DNA of 7,726 bases from Bacteroides sp. GTDB lineage: Bacteria > Bacteroidota > Bacteroidia > Bacteroidales > Bacteroidaceae. The translations under genes were made by a program, and so were the position numbers. How positions within the stretch are numbered: position 1 is the first letter of the stretch; every line of letters begins with the position of its first letter. Where the stretch lies: NCBI GenBank assembly GCA_030529405.1, contig JAUMWZ010000029.1, positions 6,035 to 13,760 on the forward strand, read 5' to 3'. Shown in pieces: positions 1 through 5,756 of this stretch. Below the pieces are notes generated by a model that was not told the DNA's origin, made no database searches, and saw only the letters and a list, made by a program, of their open reading frames with translations.

Positions 1-294
1 ACTTTTGCTCTTGCAAAAACAGCTGTTGAAAACTATGTTGATAACAGGGAGATGTGGGCAGAACTTGACCACTATAGCAAGACTGGTAAGGTACTCGGAA
101 CTTCAAGGTTTATGAAAGGATATCAAGAGCGTAAGGAAGTAGAAGATATGGATAACCTGCAACTAACCAAACAACTGATGAATGCTCGCTCTAATCTATC
201 TAAGGCTAGGAAGAAAAGCATACCTCAACTTATAGAGAGGTGGGAGAGTAGGATAAAGCTTCTTACAAGAGAATCTAATAAACGAGGATTATAG
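1..294 (+). CDS. Helical phage protein of unknown function, 5' partial
   Basis: The reading frame is open from the first base, so the gene starts upstream of the window; the first internal ATG (position 52) is probably not the true start. About 97 residues are visible. The N-terminal part contains N-R-E-M-W-A-E-L followed by Y-x-x-T-G-K-V-L-G. The C-terminal half (about residues 50-97) is strongly charged, rich in Lys, Arg, Glu and Leu, and probably a helical hairpin or coiled coil. The next gene begins 2 nt after its stop, so it belongs to the packaging operon. I recall similar small proteins just before the terminase genes of Bacteroidota prophages, but I know no function. No catalytic motif is visible. 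Coding status is well supported by the gene packing; function is unknown. Confidence 0.75.
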   Translation, partial: TFALAKTAVENYVDNREMWAELDHYSKTGKVLGTSRFMKGYQERKEVEDMDNLQLTKQLMNARSNLSKARKKSIPQLIERWESRIKLLTRESNKRGL

Positions 295-296
295 TT

Positions 297-494
297 ATGG
301 AAGAACACAAAGAAAGGAATCTGTCAGAGCTGCATATACTTAAGACCTACGAGCCGGATATTACTTCTAAGATAATAGAGCGTTCAGTTAAAGGCAATGC
401 CGATGCCATAGCTTTGTACGAAGCCAAGATGAAAGAAAAGGAGTTCAATGATATAATAAACGAGATGGACGATGATGAACTTGAGATTATATAA
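297..494 (+). CDS. Small acidic hypothetical protein (65 aa)
   Basis: This short ORF starts with ATG 2 nt after the preceding stop and ends in an acidic tail (D-D-D-E-L-E-I-I). It has many charged residues, no membrane segment and no Cys, so it is probably a soluble helical protein. Its last 23 nt overlap the start of the next gene in another frame, which suggests translational coupling. The position between a helical protein and the likely small terminase makes a role in packaging or its regulation plausible, but this is inference from context only. I do not recognise the family. The dense packing and consistent direction support it as real despite its size. Confidence 0.65.
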   Translation: MEEHKERNLSELHILKTYEPDITSKIIERSVKGNADAIALYEAKMKEKEFNDIINEMDDDELEII

Positions 495-1152
495 GCCCAC
501 ACGAATAGACTTCGATAAGATGGACATCAACCAGATCGGTCGCATTCTTCAATCTGGTGGCGACCTCACAGACCTCTCACCAGAAGAAAGAGAGTACTAC
601 CACCTTATGGAAATGGTCAGAGGTCTTCGTGCAAGAATGAAACTCAACGGCAAGGCTGTAACCAAATCAGGAATAATAAAACTCTTAAAGAGCGATGCAT
701 ACGGGCTTTCTGACTGGATGGCAAGACAGGTTTATGACGATAGCATTAACTTCTTCTACTCTCAAGAGAATGTTCGCCCAGAAGCCTTTGCTAACCTCTA
801 TGCCGAGAAGTTGGAGAAATGGGCTGACACTGCCTTTCTTATGGGGAAAATCAAAGAAGCAGCACGAATACTTGAGCGTGCAGCAGACATTCGTTTCCGC
901 TTTAAGAAAGAGGAGAAAGAAATACCGGAAGAGTTGCTTAACCAAAAGCCAGTTGTTATATATACCACCAGTCGTGCTGACTTGGGAGTAGCCGATACAG
1001 ACCGAAAAGAGCTTGAAGCATTTATTGATAACATTCCTGATATTCCTGTTTTGGTCAAGGAAAGACTCAAGGAAGATTCAGGTATAAAGAAGTTTGACTT
1101 ACGAAAACGCATGATACAAGATGCAGAAGAATTCAAAGACACTAACGAGTAA
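472..1152 (+). CDS. Probable terminase small subunit (226 aa)
   Basis: Small terminase subunits recognise phage DNA at the packaging site and hand it to the large subunit. This protein lies directly upstream of a clear large terminase and overlaps it by 32 nt, the usual position. Around residues 60-95 the sequence reads like a helix-turn-helix region (V-T-K-S-G-I-I-K-L-L, then G-L-S-D-W-M-A-R-Q-V-Y-D-D). It is followed by aromatic and charged helices (N-F-F-Y; L-Y-A-E-K-L-E-K-W-A; A-A-R-I-L-E-R-A-A-D-I-R) suited to oligomerisation. This pattern matches my memory of Bacteroidota phage proteins next to terL. The start is uncertain: tandem ATG codons at 472 and 475 overlap the previous gene by 23 nt, while an in-frame ATG at 520 would avoid the overlap. 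The functional call is from architecture and position, not from an unmistakable motif. Confidence 0.65.
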   Translation: MMNLRLYKPTRIDFDKMDINQIGRILQSGGDLTDLSPEEREYYHLMEMVRGLRARMKLNGKAVTKSGIIKLLKSDAYGLSDWMARQVYDDSINFFYSQENVRPEAFANLYAEKLEKWADTAFLMGKIKEAARILERAADIRFRFKKEEKEIPEELLNQKPVVIYTTSRADLGVADTDRKELEAFIDNIPDIPVLVKERLKEDSGIKKFDLRKRMIQDAEEFKDTNE

Positions 1153-2809
1153 TGAAGCCTTTGATGTAAAGTACTCTCACATCATCAAGGTTATAACCGA
1201 CTGGGTAGATACTACTAACTTAATTGTCGTTGCTGGTCGTGGTATGGCCAAGTCCACCGTCATACAAGCACGCCGTTCTGCCGACTGCGTGCTCGATATG
1301 CCTGGTGCACCACTGGCCTTTGCCGCCAACACATACAGAAACCTTGTTGATAACATTATGCCTGCTGTCAAGACTGGTTGGGCAATGCTTGGGCTAAAGG
1401 AGAACCTGCACTACATAACAGGTAAACGCCCGCCAGAAAGCTGGAGAAAAAGGTGCAACATAATAATAGACGACTATCACAATGTTATAAGCTTCTACAA
1501 TGGCTGTGTTATCTTCTTAGGCTCTCTTGACCACCCCTCACTACTTGCTGGTAAATCTGTTGTTCATCTCTTCATGGACGAAGCCAAATACTCGCAAGAT
1601 AGAAAGGTAAACAGAGCATTACCTATTCTTCGTGGCGATGCAATAAGCTATGGTCATAGTCACTACTTCCTCGGTGTTACAATCTCTACCGATATGCCCG
1701 ATGTGATGGAGGGCGAGTATGATTGGTTCTTCCGCTATGTCAAAGAGATGGACGAAGAACGAATAGAGAAGATAGTGCAAGCAGCGGGAGTACTGAATGA
1801 ACTGCGCCTTAAACTCTATCGTCAATCTCTCAGAGCGAATAAGTCCGAAGAGTCTATGAAGAAGACCCAGAAGGAGATAGAGTATTACGAGAACGGACTG
1901 TGCAAGATGCGTAAGGGGGCTACATACTTCATCAATGCTTCTTCATTCGCTAATATCGATATTCTCACCATTGACTACATCAAGCAACTATTTAATGGCT
2001 CTCTTGAACTACACGAGTTCAATAAGTCCGTGTCTGGTATGCGCCCAGGATTAAAAAGGGACATACGCTTCTACGTTGCTTTTTCAGAGCAACATAAGTA
2101 CGGCAACGGCACAAGAAGTGGCGAGCTTTCTTCGTCAAGCCTTGACCTGATATATCTTCGTAAGGACTTGCCCCTTGACGGGGGAGTAGACTTTGGTAAT
2201 CAGCTATCACTTGTTATAGCACAAGAGGATGGTAGGTATTACCGTGTGCATAAGAACTTCTACGAGCTACCGCCACGCTGGTTCCGTGAGTTGGCAGACC
2301 AATTCATCGGGTTCTTCCTCAACCACGAGGACAAAGAGTTGAACCTGTATTACGACAGAGCAGGTAATAACTTTGAGAAGCAGAAAGAGGACTATGCCAG
2401 CAAACTGAAAGAAGCAATAGAGATTGACGGCGACGGCAACCGCACTGGTTGGGTTGTCAACCTCAAGAGCCGTAAGCAGGCGAACATTCGCCAGGACGAA
2501 GAGTATGACTTTATGCAAGAGCTTATGAGTGGCAAGAATGAAATGCTACCTACCTTACTAATAGACTCGCTTAACTGCCGTGAGCTCATTAGCAGTTTAG
2601 AAAAAGCCCCTGCAGGAATCAGATATAAAGGGCAGCAGAAGATTATATATAAGGTTAAGAAGAGCGAGAAGCTGGAACTTAAGAAACTACCTATGATGTC
2701 TACCAACTTCTCCGACGCCTTCAAGTATCTGATGATGCGCACTGTGTGGCGCAACTCCATATCTGGCAAGAAGAAGGCTCGACTGACGTTCATTCCCGGT
2801 ATGGAATAA
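1121..2809 (+). CDS. terL: Terminase large subunit (562 aa)
   Basis: This is the DNA-packaging motor: an N-terminal ATPase that drives DNA into the prohead and a C-terminal RNase H-like nuclease that cuts concatemers. The Walker A loop is G-R-G-M-A-K-S-T at residues 39-46, with Ala where Gly is usual. Walker B is V-V-H-L-F-M-D-E at 147-154, with the catalytic Glu at 154. A Ser/Thr-containing stretch G-V-T-I-S-T at 185-190 fits the coupling motif. The nuclease acidic residues are probably D357 (G-G-V-D-F-G), D412 (Y-Y-D-R-A-G-N) and D532 (F-S-D-A-F-K-Y-L). A charged helical stretch at about 205-265 separates the two domains. The length is normal for the family. The ATG at 1121 overlaps the preceding gene by 32 nt; the next in-frame ATG lies inside Walker A, so 1121 is preferred. 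A terminator follows the stop. Confidence 0.95.
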   Translation: MQKNSKTLTSNEAFDVKYSHIIKVITDWVDTTNLIVVAGRGMAKSTVIQARRSADCVLDMPGAPLAFAANTYRNLVDNIMPAVKTGWAMLGLKENLHYITGKRPPESWRKRCNIIIDDYHNVISFYNGCVIFLGSLDHPSLLAGKSVVHLFMDEAKYSQDRKVNRALPILRGDAISYGHSHYFLGVTISTDMPDVMEGEYDWFFRYVKEMDEERIEKIVQAAGVLNELRLKLYRQSLRANKSEESMKKTQKEIEYYENGLCKMRKGATYFINASSFANIDILTIDYIKQLFNGSLELHEFNKSVSGMRPGLKRDIRFYVAFSEQHKYGNGTRSGELSSSSLDLIYLRKDLPLDGGVDFGNQLSLVIAQEDGRYYRVHKNFYELPPRWFRELADQFIGFFLNHEDKELNLYYDRAGNNFEKQKEDYASKLKEAIEIDGDGNRTGWVVNLKSRKQANIRQDEEYDFMQELMSGKNEMLPTLLIDSLNCRELISSLEKAPAGIRYKGQQKIIYKVKKSEKLELKKLPMMSTNFSDAFKYLMMRTVWRNSISGKKKARLTFIPGME

Positions 2810-2831
2810 CTAAACACGCCGAACCACTCGT

Positions 2832-2866
2832 AAAGGCAACCCCTATAAGGTTGCCTTTTCTTTTTC
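2832..2866 (+). terminator. Rho-independent terminator after terL
   Basis: A perfect 10-bp inverted repeat, aaaggcaacc (2832-2841) and ggttgccttt (2849-2858), is separated by a 7-nt loop and runs into a T-rich tract interrupted by single C bases (to about 2865). It begins 22 nt after the terL stop codon. Structure and position are typical of an intrinsic terminator closing the packaging operon. Confidence 0.88.
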
Positions 2867-2884
2867 CCATGCAGGATTACAAAA

Positions 2885-3034
2885 ATGCTGTGTGAAATCA
2901 TATTTCACCGTGAAGGGCAAAAGCAGGTTGCCTTTTGCAGACTGAGCGGCTCGGGCTTCATAGGCAGAGAAAATGAGGGAAAAGAAAAGTATTTTCTGCC
3001 TTTTGTGTGTCAGTCACGCTCTTACGAGAACTAA
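2885..3034 (+). CDS. Possible small ORF (49 aa), uncertain
   Basis: An ATG at 2885 opens a 49-codon frame ending in TAA at 3032-3034. The peptide begins M-L-C-E-I-I-F-H-R-E, has a central S-G-S-G-F-I-G segment and ends V-C-Q-S-R-S-Y-E-N. It has three Cys and a balanced composition, with no signal peptide or membrane segment. It starts about 20 nt after the terL terminator and has only a weak purine stretch (cagga) upstream. Against it, the frame covers repeated TGCCTTTT elements and hairpins, which suggests regulatory rather than coding sequence. I recognise no family. It may be a chance frame. Confidence 0.25.
   Translation: MLCEIIFHREGQKQVAFCRLSGSGFIGRENEGKEKYFLPFVCQSRSYEN
2917..2938 (+). 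repeat. Short inverted repeat with terminator-like arm
   Basis: The arms gcaaaag (2917-2923) and cttttgc (2932-2938) can form a 7-bp stem with an 8-nt loop. The segment aggttgcctttt (2925-2936) repeats exactly the right arm of the terL terminator (2848-2859). No T tract follows, so termination here is doubtful. Confidence 0.4.
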
Positions 3035-3052
3035 GACCCAAAAAACAACGTA

Positions 3053-3066
3053 AAACGAGGTCGTTT
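3053..3066. repeat. 14-bp palindrome aaacga-gg-tcgttt
   Basis: The arms aaacga and tcgttt are perfect inverted repeats around a GG centre. It lies about 80 bp upstream of a possible promoter for the next transcript, so it could be an operator. It has no following T tract and is too short for a convincing terminator. The function is unproven. Confidence 0.3.
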
Positions 3067-3144
3067 ATAACCATTAAACTGTTGTTCTTTTCAAAGCGGA
3101 ACTACCTGCCTTTTCTTTTGTCCTTTAATACCGATTTCCGATTA

Positions 3145-3154
3145 TACATCTTTG
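3145..3154 (+). promoter_or_regulatory. Possible Bacteroidota-type promoter -7 element
   Basis: The stretch tacatctttg followed by C resembles the Bacteroidota -7 consensus TAnnTTTG, but the TA is displaced by two bases, so the element reads CATCTTTG in register. A TTTG at 3117-3120 could be the -33 element, but the spacing is about 26 nt, longer than the usual 19-23. The position, 24 nt before the ATG at 3178 and after a terminator, supports a promoter here. Confidence 0.4.
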
Positions 3155-3177
3155 CACTAAAAGAAAATATACAGAGT

Positions 3178-3486
3178 ATGCAAGAAATAATAGTATCAAC
3201 AGCGTTGAGTGCTATCCTTACAGGTAGTGTCACTTGGATTTTCACTATTAAATTCACTAAGAAGCAAGCGGAAGCAGATGCTATGCTTTCTGTTCAAAAC
3301 GTGTATCAAGAACTAATACAAGACTTGAAGGACGAACGCACAGAGAACCGCAAGGAAATATCTGCCTTTAAGAAGACTATATCAGACCTAAACAAGCGTG
3401 TGCAAAAAACAGAGGAAGAACTGAAGAAGGTTACCCCCTTCGTGTGTTGGGACAAAACGTGCAAGCTTAGAAAAATAACTATGTAG
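3178..3486 (+). CDS. Membrane-anchored coiled-coil protein, candidate holin/lysis accessory (102 aa)
   Basis: One hydrophobic segment at about residues 4-24 is followed by K-F-T-K-K, so by the positive-inside rule the N-terminus should be outside and the rest in the cytoplasm. Residues 30-85 are charged and heptad-like (coiled coil). The end carries P-F-V-C-W-D-K-T-C-K-L-R-K, with Cys at 90 and 95. I recall similar small proteins with a C-terminal Cys pair in Bacteroidota prophages beside lysis genes. The spanin-like lipoprotein starts 2 nt after its stop, so a lysis role (holin-like or accessory) is plausible but unproven. The predicted topology argues against an inner-membrane spanin subunit. 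I chose ATG 3178 over an in-frame GTG at 3007: the upstream extension has a non-coding look and would cover the promoter-like element, while 3178 puts the membrane segment at the N-terminus. Confidence 0.75.
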   Translation: MQEIIVSTALSAILTGSVTWIFTIKFTKKQAEADAMLSVQNVYQELIQDLKDERTENRKEISAFKKTISDLNKRVQKTEEELKKVTPFVCWDKTCKLRKITM

Positions 3487-3488
3487 CG

Positions 3489-4109
3489 ATGAGAGCCTTA
3501 CTATATATAACTATCTCCCTGCTTCTTCTTGGTTGCGCAAGCCACAAAGCAACCTTTAGCAAAAGCAGTCTTTCCGCTAGCAAAGACTCCGTAAACGTTA
3601 GCAACAAGGAAGATATAGACATAGAGAAACACAGAGTCTTAGAAACGGAGCAAGATAGCGTTTCCTCTGATGTGTCGGAGGTTATCCTTGTGTTCGACAC
3701 GGACAAAGCGGAAGACGCTAACACTGGGCTTTATCCTCTCAAAGAGCTAAGAATAAAGAACATCACATCAAAGAAGATGAGCGATAAGTCTAAGCTAACT
3801 CTTGCGGATATTATAGGCTTGAGAGCGGTAAACGACTCTGTTAGTAGCAAGGCTAATCTTTCTCATCTTGAGGAAGTGCGGGTAGAGAAGAAGTCACGCA
3901 AGGGGAAACTAACAGACATACTTTATATTGTGTTGATAGTAGGCACATACTTCCTTGCAGACTATGTGCGCCAACGCTGGGATAAGATTAAAGCCTTGTG
4001 GCAAACAATAAGCAACCCGTATCAAAACAAACAACAAAGCAAAAGATATGAGACACGCACCAACACGAAACCACAGCCCGCCCCGAGGTGGCAGAAGAGA
4101 CATAAATAG
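3489..4109 (+). CDS. Lipoprotein with C-terminal membrane span, candidate unimolecular spanin (206 aa)
   Basis: Spanins disrupt the outer membrane at the last step of lysis. A unimolecular spanin carries an N-terminal lipoprotein signal for the outer membrane and a C-terminal span in the inner membrane. Here M-R-A-L-L-Y-I-T-I-S-L-L-L-L-G-C is a signal peptide with lipobox L-L-G-C, lipidated at Cys16. Residues 17-140 are polar, rich in Ser, Lys, Glu and Asp, and would sit in the periplasm. Residues 142-160 (D-I-L-Y-I-V-L-I-V-G-T-Y-F-L) form a membrane span. An unusually long basic tail of about 46 residues follows (ending A-P-R-W-Q-K-R-H-K), presumably cytoplasmic. It starts 2 nt after the membrane coiled-coil gene. 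The topology is seen directly; the function is inferred from topology and phage context. It could instead be another envelope lipoprotein, for example in exclusion. Confidence 0.7.
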   Translation: MRALLYITISLLLLGCASHKATFSKSSLSASKDSVNVSNKEDIDIEKHRVLETEQDSVSSDVSEVILVFDTDKAEDANTGLYPLKELRIKNITSKKMSDKSKLTLADIIGLRAVNDSVSSKANLSHLEEVRVEKKSRKGKLTDILYIVLIVGTYFLADYVRQRWDKIKALWQTISNPYQNKQQSKRYETRTNTKPQPAPRWQKRHK

Positions 4110-4115
4110 AAACGA

Positions 4116-4157
4116 CAGTCTCATCGGGATAAGACGTCAGTCTCATCGGGATAAGAA
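4116..4157. repeat. Two direct repeats with imperfect dyad upstream of HU-like gene
   Basis: The 19-nt unit cagtctcatcgggataaga occurs exactly at 4116-4134 and 4138-4156, a 22-bp period or about two helical turns. Within it, gtctcatcgggataagac (4118-4135) is an imperfect 18-bp dyad of the form gtctNatcNNgatNagac; the second copy (4140-4157) differs only in its last base. Two spaced dyads 35 bp before a start codon are what tandem operators look like. Confidence 0.7.
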
Positions 4158-4191
4158 AACTATATATTATAAAACATAAAACGTAAACAAA

Positions 4192-4668
4192 ATGAGTGTA
4201 AAATTTACAGTAAGGCAAAGCACCCTTAAAGACAAGAAAGGAAGAAAGAATTTCTATCCTGTTTTAGTGCAAAACGGAGTTACAAGCACCAGAGATTTGG
4301 CAGAAATGATAGCTGGGCGTAGTTCGCTCACTCGAGGCGACGTCAGAAACGTTATCGACAACTTGGCTGATGTGATGAACATTCAGCTAAGAAACGGGCT
4401 GACGCTACACCTTGAAGGGTTCGGCTATTTCCGCCTAGGGCTGATAAAGTCGCAATCGGCAGAAAACGCAGAAGACGTGCGTCCAGACAGCAAGTTTCTA
4501 ACCATACGCTTTGCGCCAGAGCAAGACCGACATTCTGACGGAAAGCTAAGAACCAGAGCAATGGTGGCAGACAACGTGGACTTTGAACGAGTGTATAAAA
4601 AAGAACCAGAAAAGAAACCGCAAGCAGGCGCACAAGGTGGAGAAACATCGCAAGGAAACGACCTGTAG
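4192..4668 (+). CDS. Viral histone-like HU-related DNA-binding protein (158 aa)
   Basis: The protein belongs by appearance to the HU-related histone-like family common in Bacteroidota and their phages (TIGR01201 type). It shows the N-terminal V-K-F-T-V-R-Q and N-F-Y-P-V-L-V, the helical pair around T-S-T-R-D-L-A-E-M-I-A and T-R-G-D-V-R-N-V-I-D-N-L-A-D-V, and the core L-H-L-E-G-F-G-Y-F-R-L at about residues 72-82, which matches the HU G-F-G-x-F motif. Such proteins bind and bend DNA non-specifically. After about residue 125 there is a polar tail rich in Lys, Glu, Gln and Gly, probably disordered. A tandem dyad repeat and an A/T-rich leader precede it; the ATG at 4192 follows acaaa with no Shine-Dalgarno sequence, normal for this phylum. 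Likely roles are DNA compaction or control of late genes. The family call is firm, the role is not. Confidence 0.88.
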   Translation: MSVKFTVRQSTLKDKKGRKNFYPVLVQNGVTSTRDLAEMIAGRSSLTRGDVRNVIDNLADVMNIQLRNGLTLHLEGFGYFRLGLIKSQSAENAEDVRPDSKFLTIRFAPEQDRHSDGKLRTRAMVADNVDFERVYKKEPEKKPQAGAQGGETSQGNDL

Positions 4669-4703
4669 CAAGATGGGCAACAATATCTATCACTCTTTTT
4701 GAT

Positions 4704-4729
4704 GGCGGGGGAAGCATACTTCCCCCGCT
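4704..4729 (+). terminator. Perfect GC-rich hairpin after HU-like gene, terminator without T tract
   Basis: The arms gcgggggaag (4705-4714) and cttcccccgc (4719-4728) pair perfectly over 10 bp around a cata loop, with a flanking G-U pair. It lies 36 nt after the HU-like stop. The downstream sequence ttatctgc lacks a T tract, so it may be a weak terminator, a pause site or an mRNA-stabilising hairpin that uncouples the HU-like gene from the genes below. Confidence 0.6.
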
Positions 4730-4798
4730 TATCTGCAAAAACACGGAGTGACTGCATGAACAAAATGTTACACCATCAAAACGAATGAAAGAAAACGT

Positions 4799-5737
4799 AT
4801 GAAAGTGATATTTAACAGATATGGCAACGGAGCTGAAGAGCTTGTCAGCGTGCTTGGGCTTGTAGATGCCGATACTGACATCACGAAATGGATACCGATA
4901 TTTCCGCTATCGATAAGACGGCTAACGGCTATTGTCGGAGAGGAAGTATACAGGGAAGCTGAAAGGCTATACTACCAGAATGAAGCTTTAAATGAAGATG
5001 AGCAAGAGCTCATACGGCTGGTGCAACAACCACTGGCTTTGTTTACCTGGCTTAAGGTAATACCTACACTCGATGCTCAACACGGCAACTCTGGCAGGCA
5101 AAGACGACTTGGCGAGAACGAAAAAGGACTGACAGCACTGCAAGAGTTCAAAGACGAAGAAAATATACTTAACCTTGCTTACGAGAGCGTGGACAACCTT
5201 GTTGCCCACCTTGAAGAACGCGCTTACGACTTTTGGAATGAAAGTGCTAAAAAGAAAGAGTTAAGCAAACTTCTGATAAGAAGTAAGCAGGAGTTTGACG
5301 AATACTATATGCTCGGTTCGCACCGTCTGTTCTTAACGCTTGTTCCCATTATGAAGGAGGTGCAAGATAGATATATCATTCCAGCAGTGACCACGGCAGT
5401 GTTCGACAAACTGCTTGGCGGAGATAAATCTGTATCTGAACTTAAAGACAGAGCAGCACGCCCATTGGCTTTGCTGACAATGGCAAAGGCGGTAGAGCGG
5501 TTGCCCATAGAGGTGCTACCTGAAGGTGTGGTAAGCGTGCAACAGATAGGCACAATTAAGGAAAAACAACGTGCCGAAGCTGATATGAGAAAGGCAGTAG
5601 CAAAGTCGCTGACTGATGATGCCGAACGAGACCTGCTAAACCTGTGGAACGAAGTGAAGTCGCTACTGTTTCCAGCCGAAGAGACGGACGCTTACATATC
5701 AAAGCCACAAGTGCAGTCAAAGGGAGTGACATTCTAA
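4799..5737 (+). CDS. Probable phage structural protein with duplicated domain (312 aa)
   Basis: The protein has two related halves. The motif P-L-A-L-x-T-x-x-K occurs at residues 78-86 (P-L-A-L-F-T-W-L-K) and 222-230 (P-L-A-L-L-T-M-A-K), each preceded by an aromatic/charged helix region and followed by a charged stretch and a helix ending near N-L-V-A-H-L-E-E or N-L-W-N-E-V-K-S. The spacing is 144 residues. There is no signal peptide or membrane segment. The layout reminds me of the DUF6712-type proteins of Bacteroidota phages, thought to be virion components, but I cannot confirm membership. It heads a run of structural-looking genes, so a head-completion or connector role is possible. The start at 4799 is the first in-frame ATG after the hairpin; the leader is A-rich with no Shine-Dalgarno sequence. 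A 19-nt gap separates it from the next gene. Confidence 0.75.
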   Translation: MKVIFNRYGNGAEELVSVLGLVDADTDITKWIPIFPLSIRRLTAIVGEEVYREAERLYYQNEALNEDEQELIRLVQQPLALFTWLKVIPTLDAQHGNSGRQRRLGENEKGLTALQEFKDEENILNLAYESVDNLVAHLEERAYDFWNESAKKKELSKLLIRSKQEFDEYYMLGSHRLFLTLVPIMKEVQDRYIIPAVTTAVFDKLLGGDKSVSELKDRAARPLALLTMAKAVERLPIEVLPEGVVSVQQIGTIKEKQRAEADMRKAVAKSLTDDAERDLLNLWNEVKSLLFPAEETDAYISKPQVQSKGVTF

Positions 5738-5756
5738 GAAAACGAACACACAGAGT

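Larger units (their letters stand above)
2810..3177. other. Junction region between packaging and lysis modules
   Basis: This 368-bp stretch has no certain gene. It holds an intrinsic terminator just after terL, a second short inverted repeat (2917-2938), a bulged hairpin (2963-3000) followed by four T, four copies of TGCCTTTT, a 14-bp palindrome (3053-3066), a possible 49-codon ORF (2885-3034) and a promoter-like element just before 3178. It most likely ends the packaging transcript and starts the next one. Confidence 0.6.

Noticed and set aside
695..991. Alternative + frame ORF inside the small terminase gene
   Set aside because: It overlaps completely with the better-supported 226-aa frame and shows no family features.
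2392..2901. Reverse-strand ORF of 169 codons opposite terL
   Set aside because: It lies mostly antisense to a well-defined terminase and crosses its terminator; its Ser/Leu-rich composition is typical of a shadow frame.
3007..3177. In-frame GTG extension of the membrane coiled-coil gene
   Set aside because: The added 57 residues would cover the palindrome and promoter-like element and bury the membrane segment; ATG 3178 fits better.
4116..4156. Direct repeats as a CRISPR array
   Set aside because: There are only two copies with a 3-nt gap, no spacers and no cas genes.
4352..4763. Two reverse-strand ORFs opposite the HU-like gene
   Set aside because: They are antisense to a recognised gene, have no start context of their own and resemble no family.
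4756..4802. Tiny ORFs (10 and 5 codons) before the 312-aa gene as a leader peptide
   Set aside because: They are too short and have no regulatory codon run or alternative hairpin, so chance is the simplest explanation.
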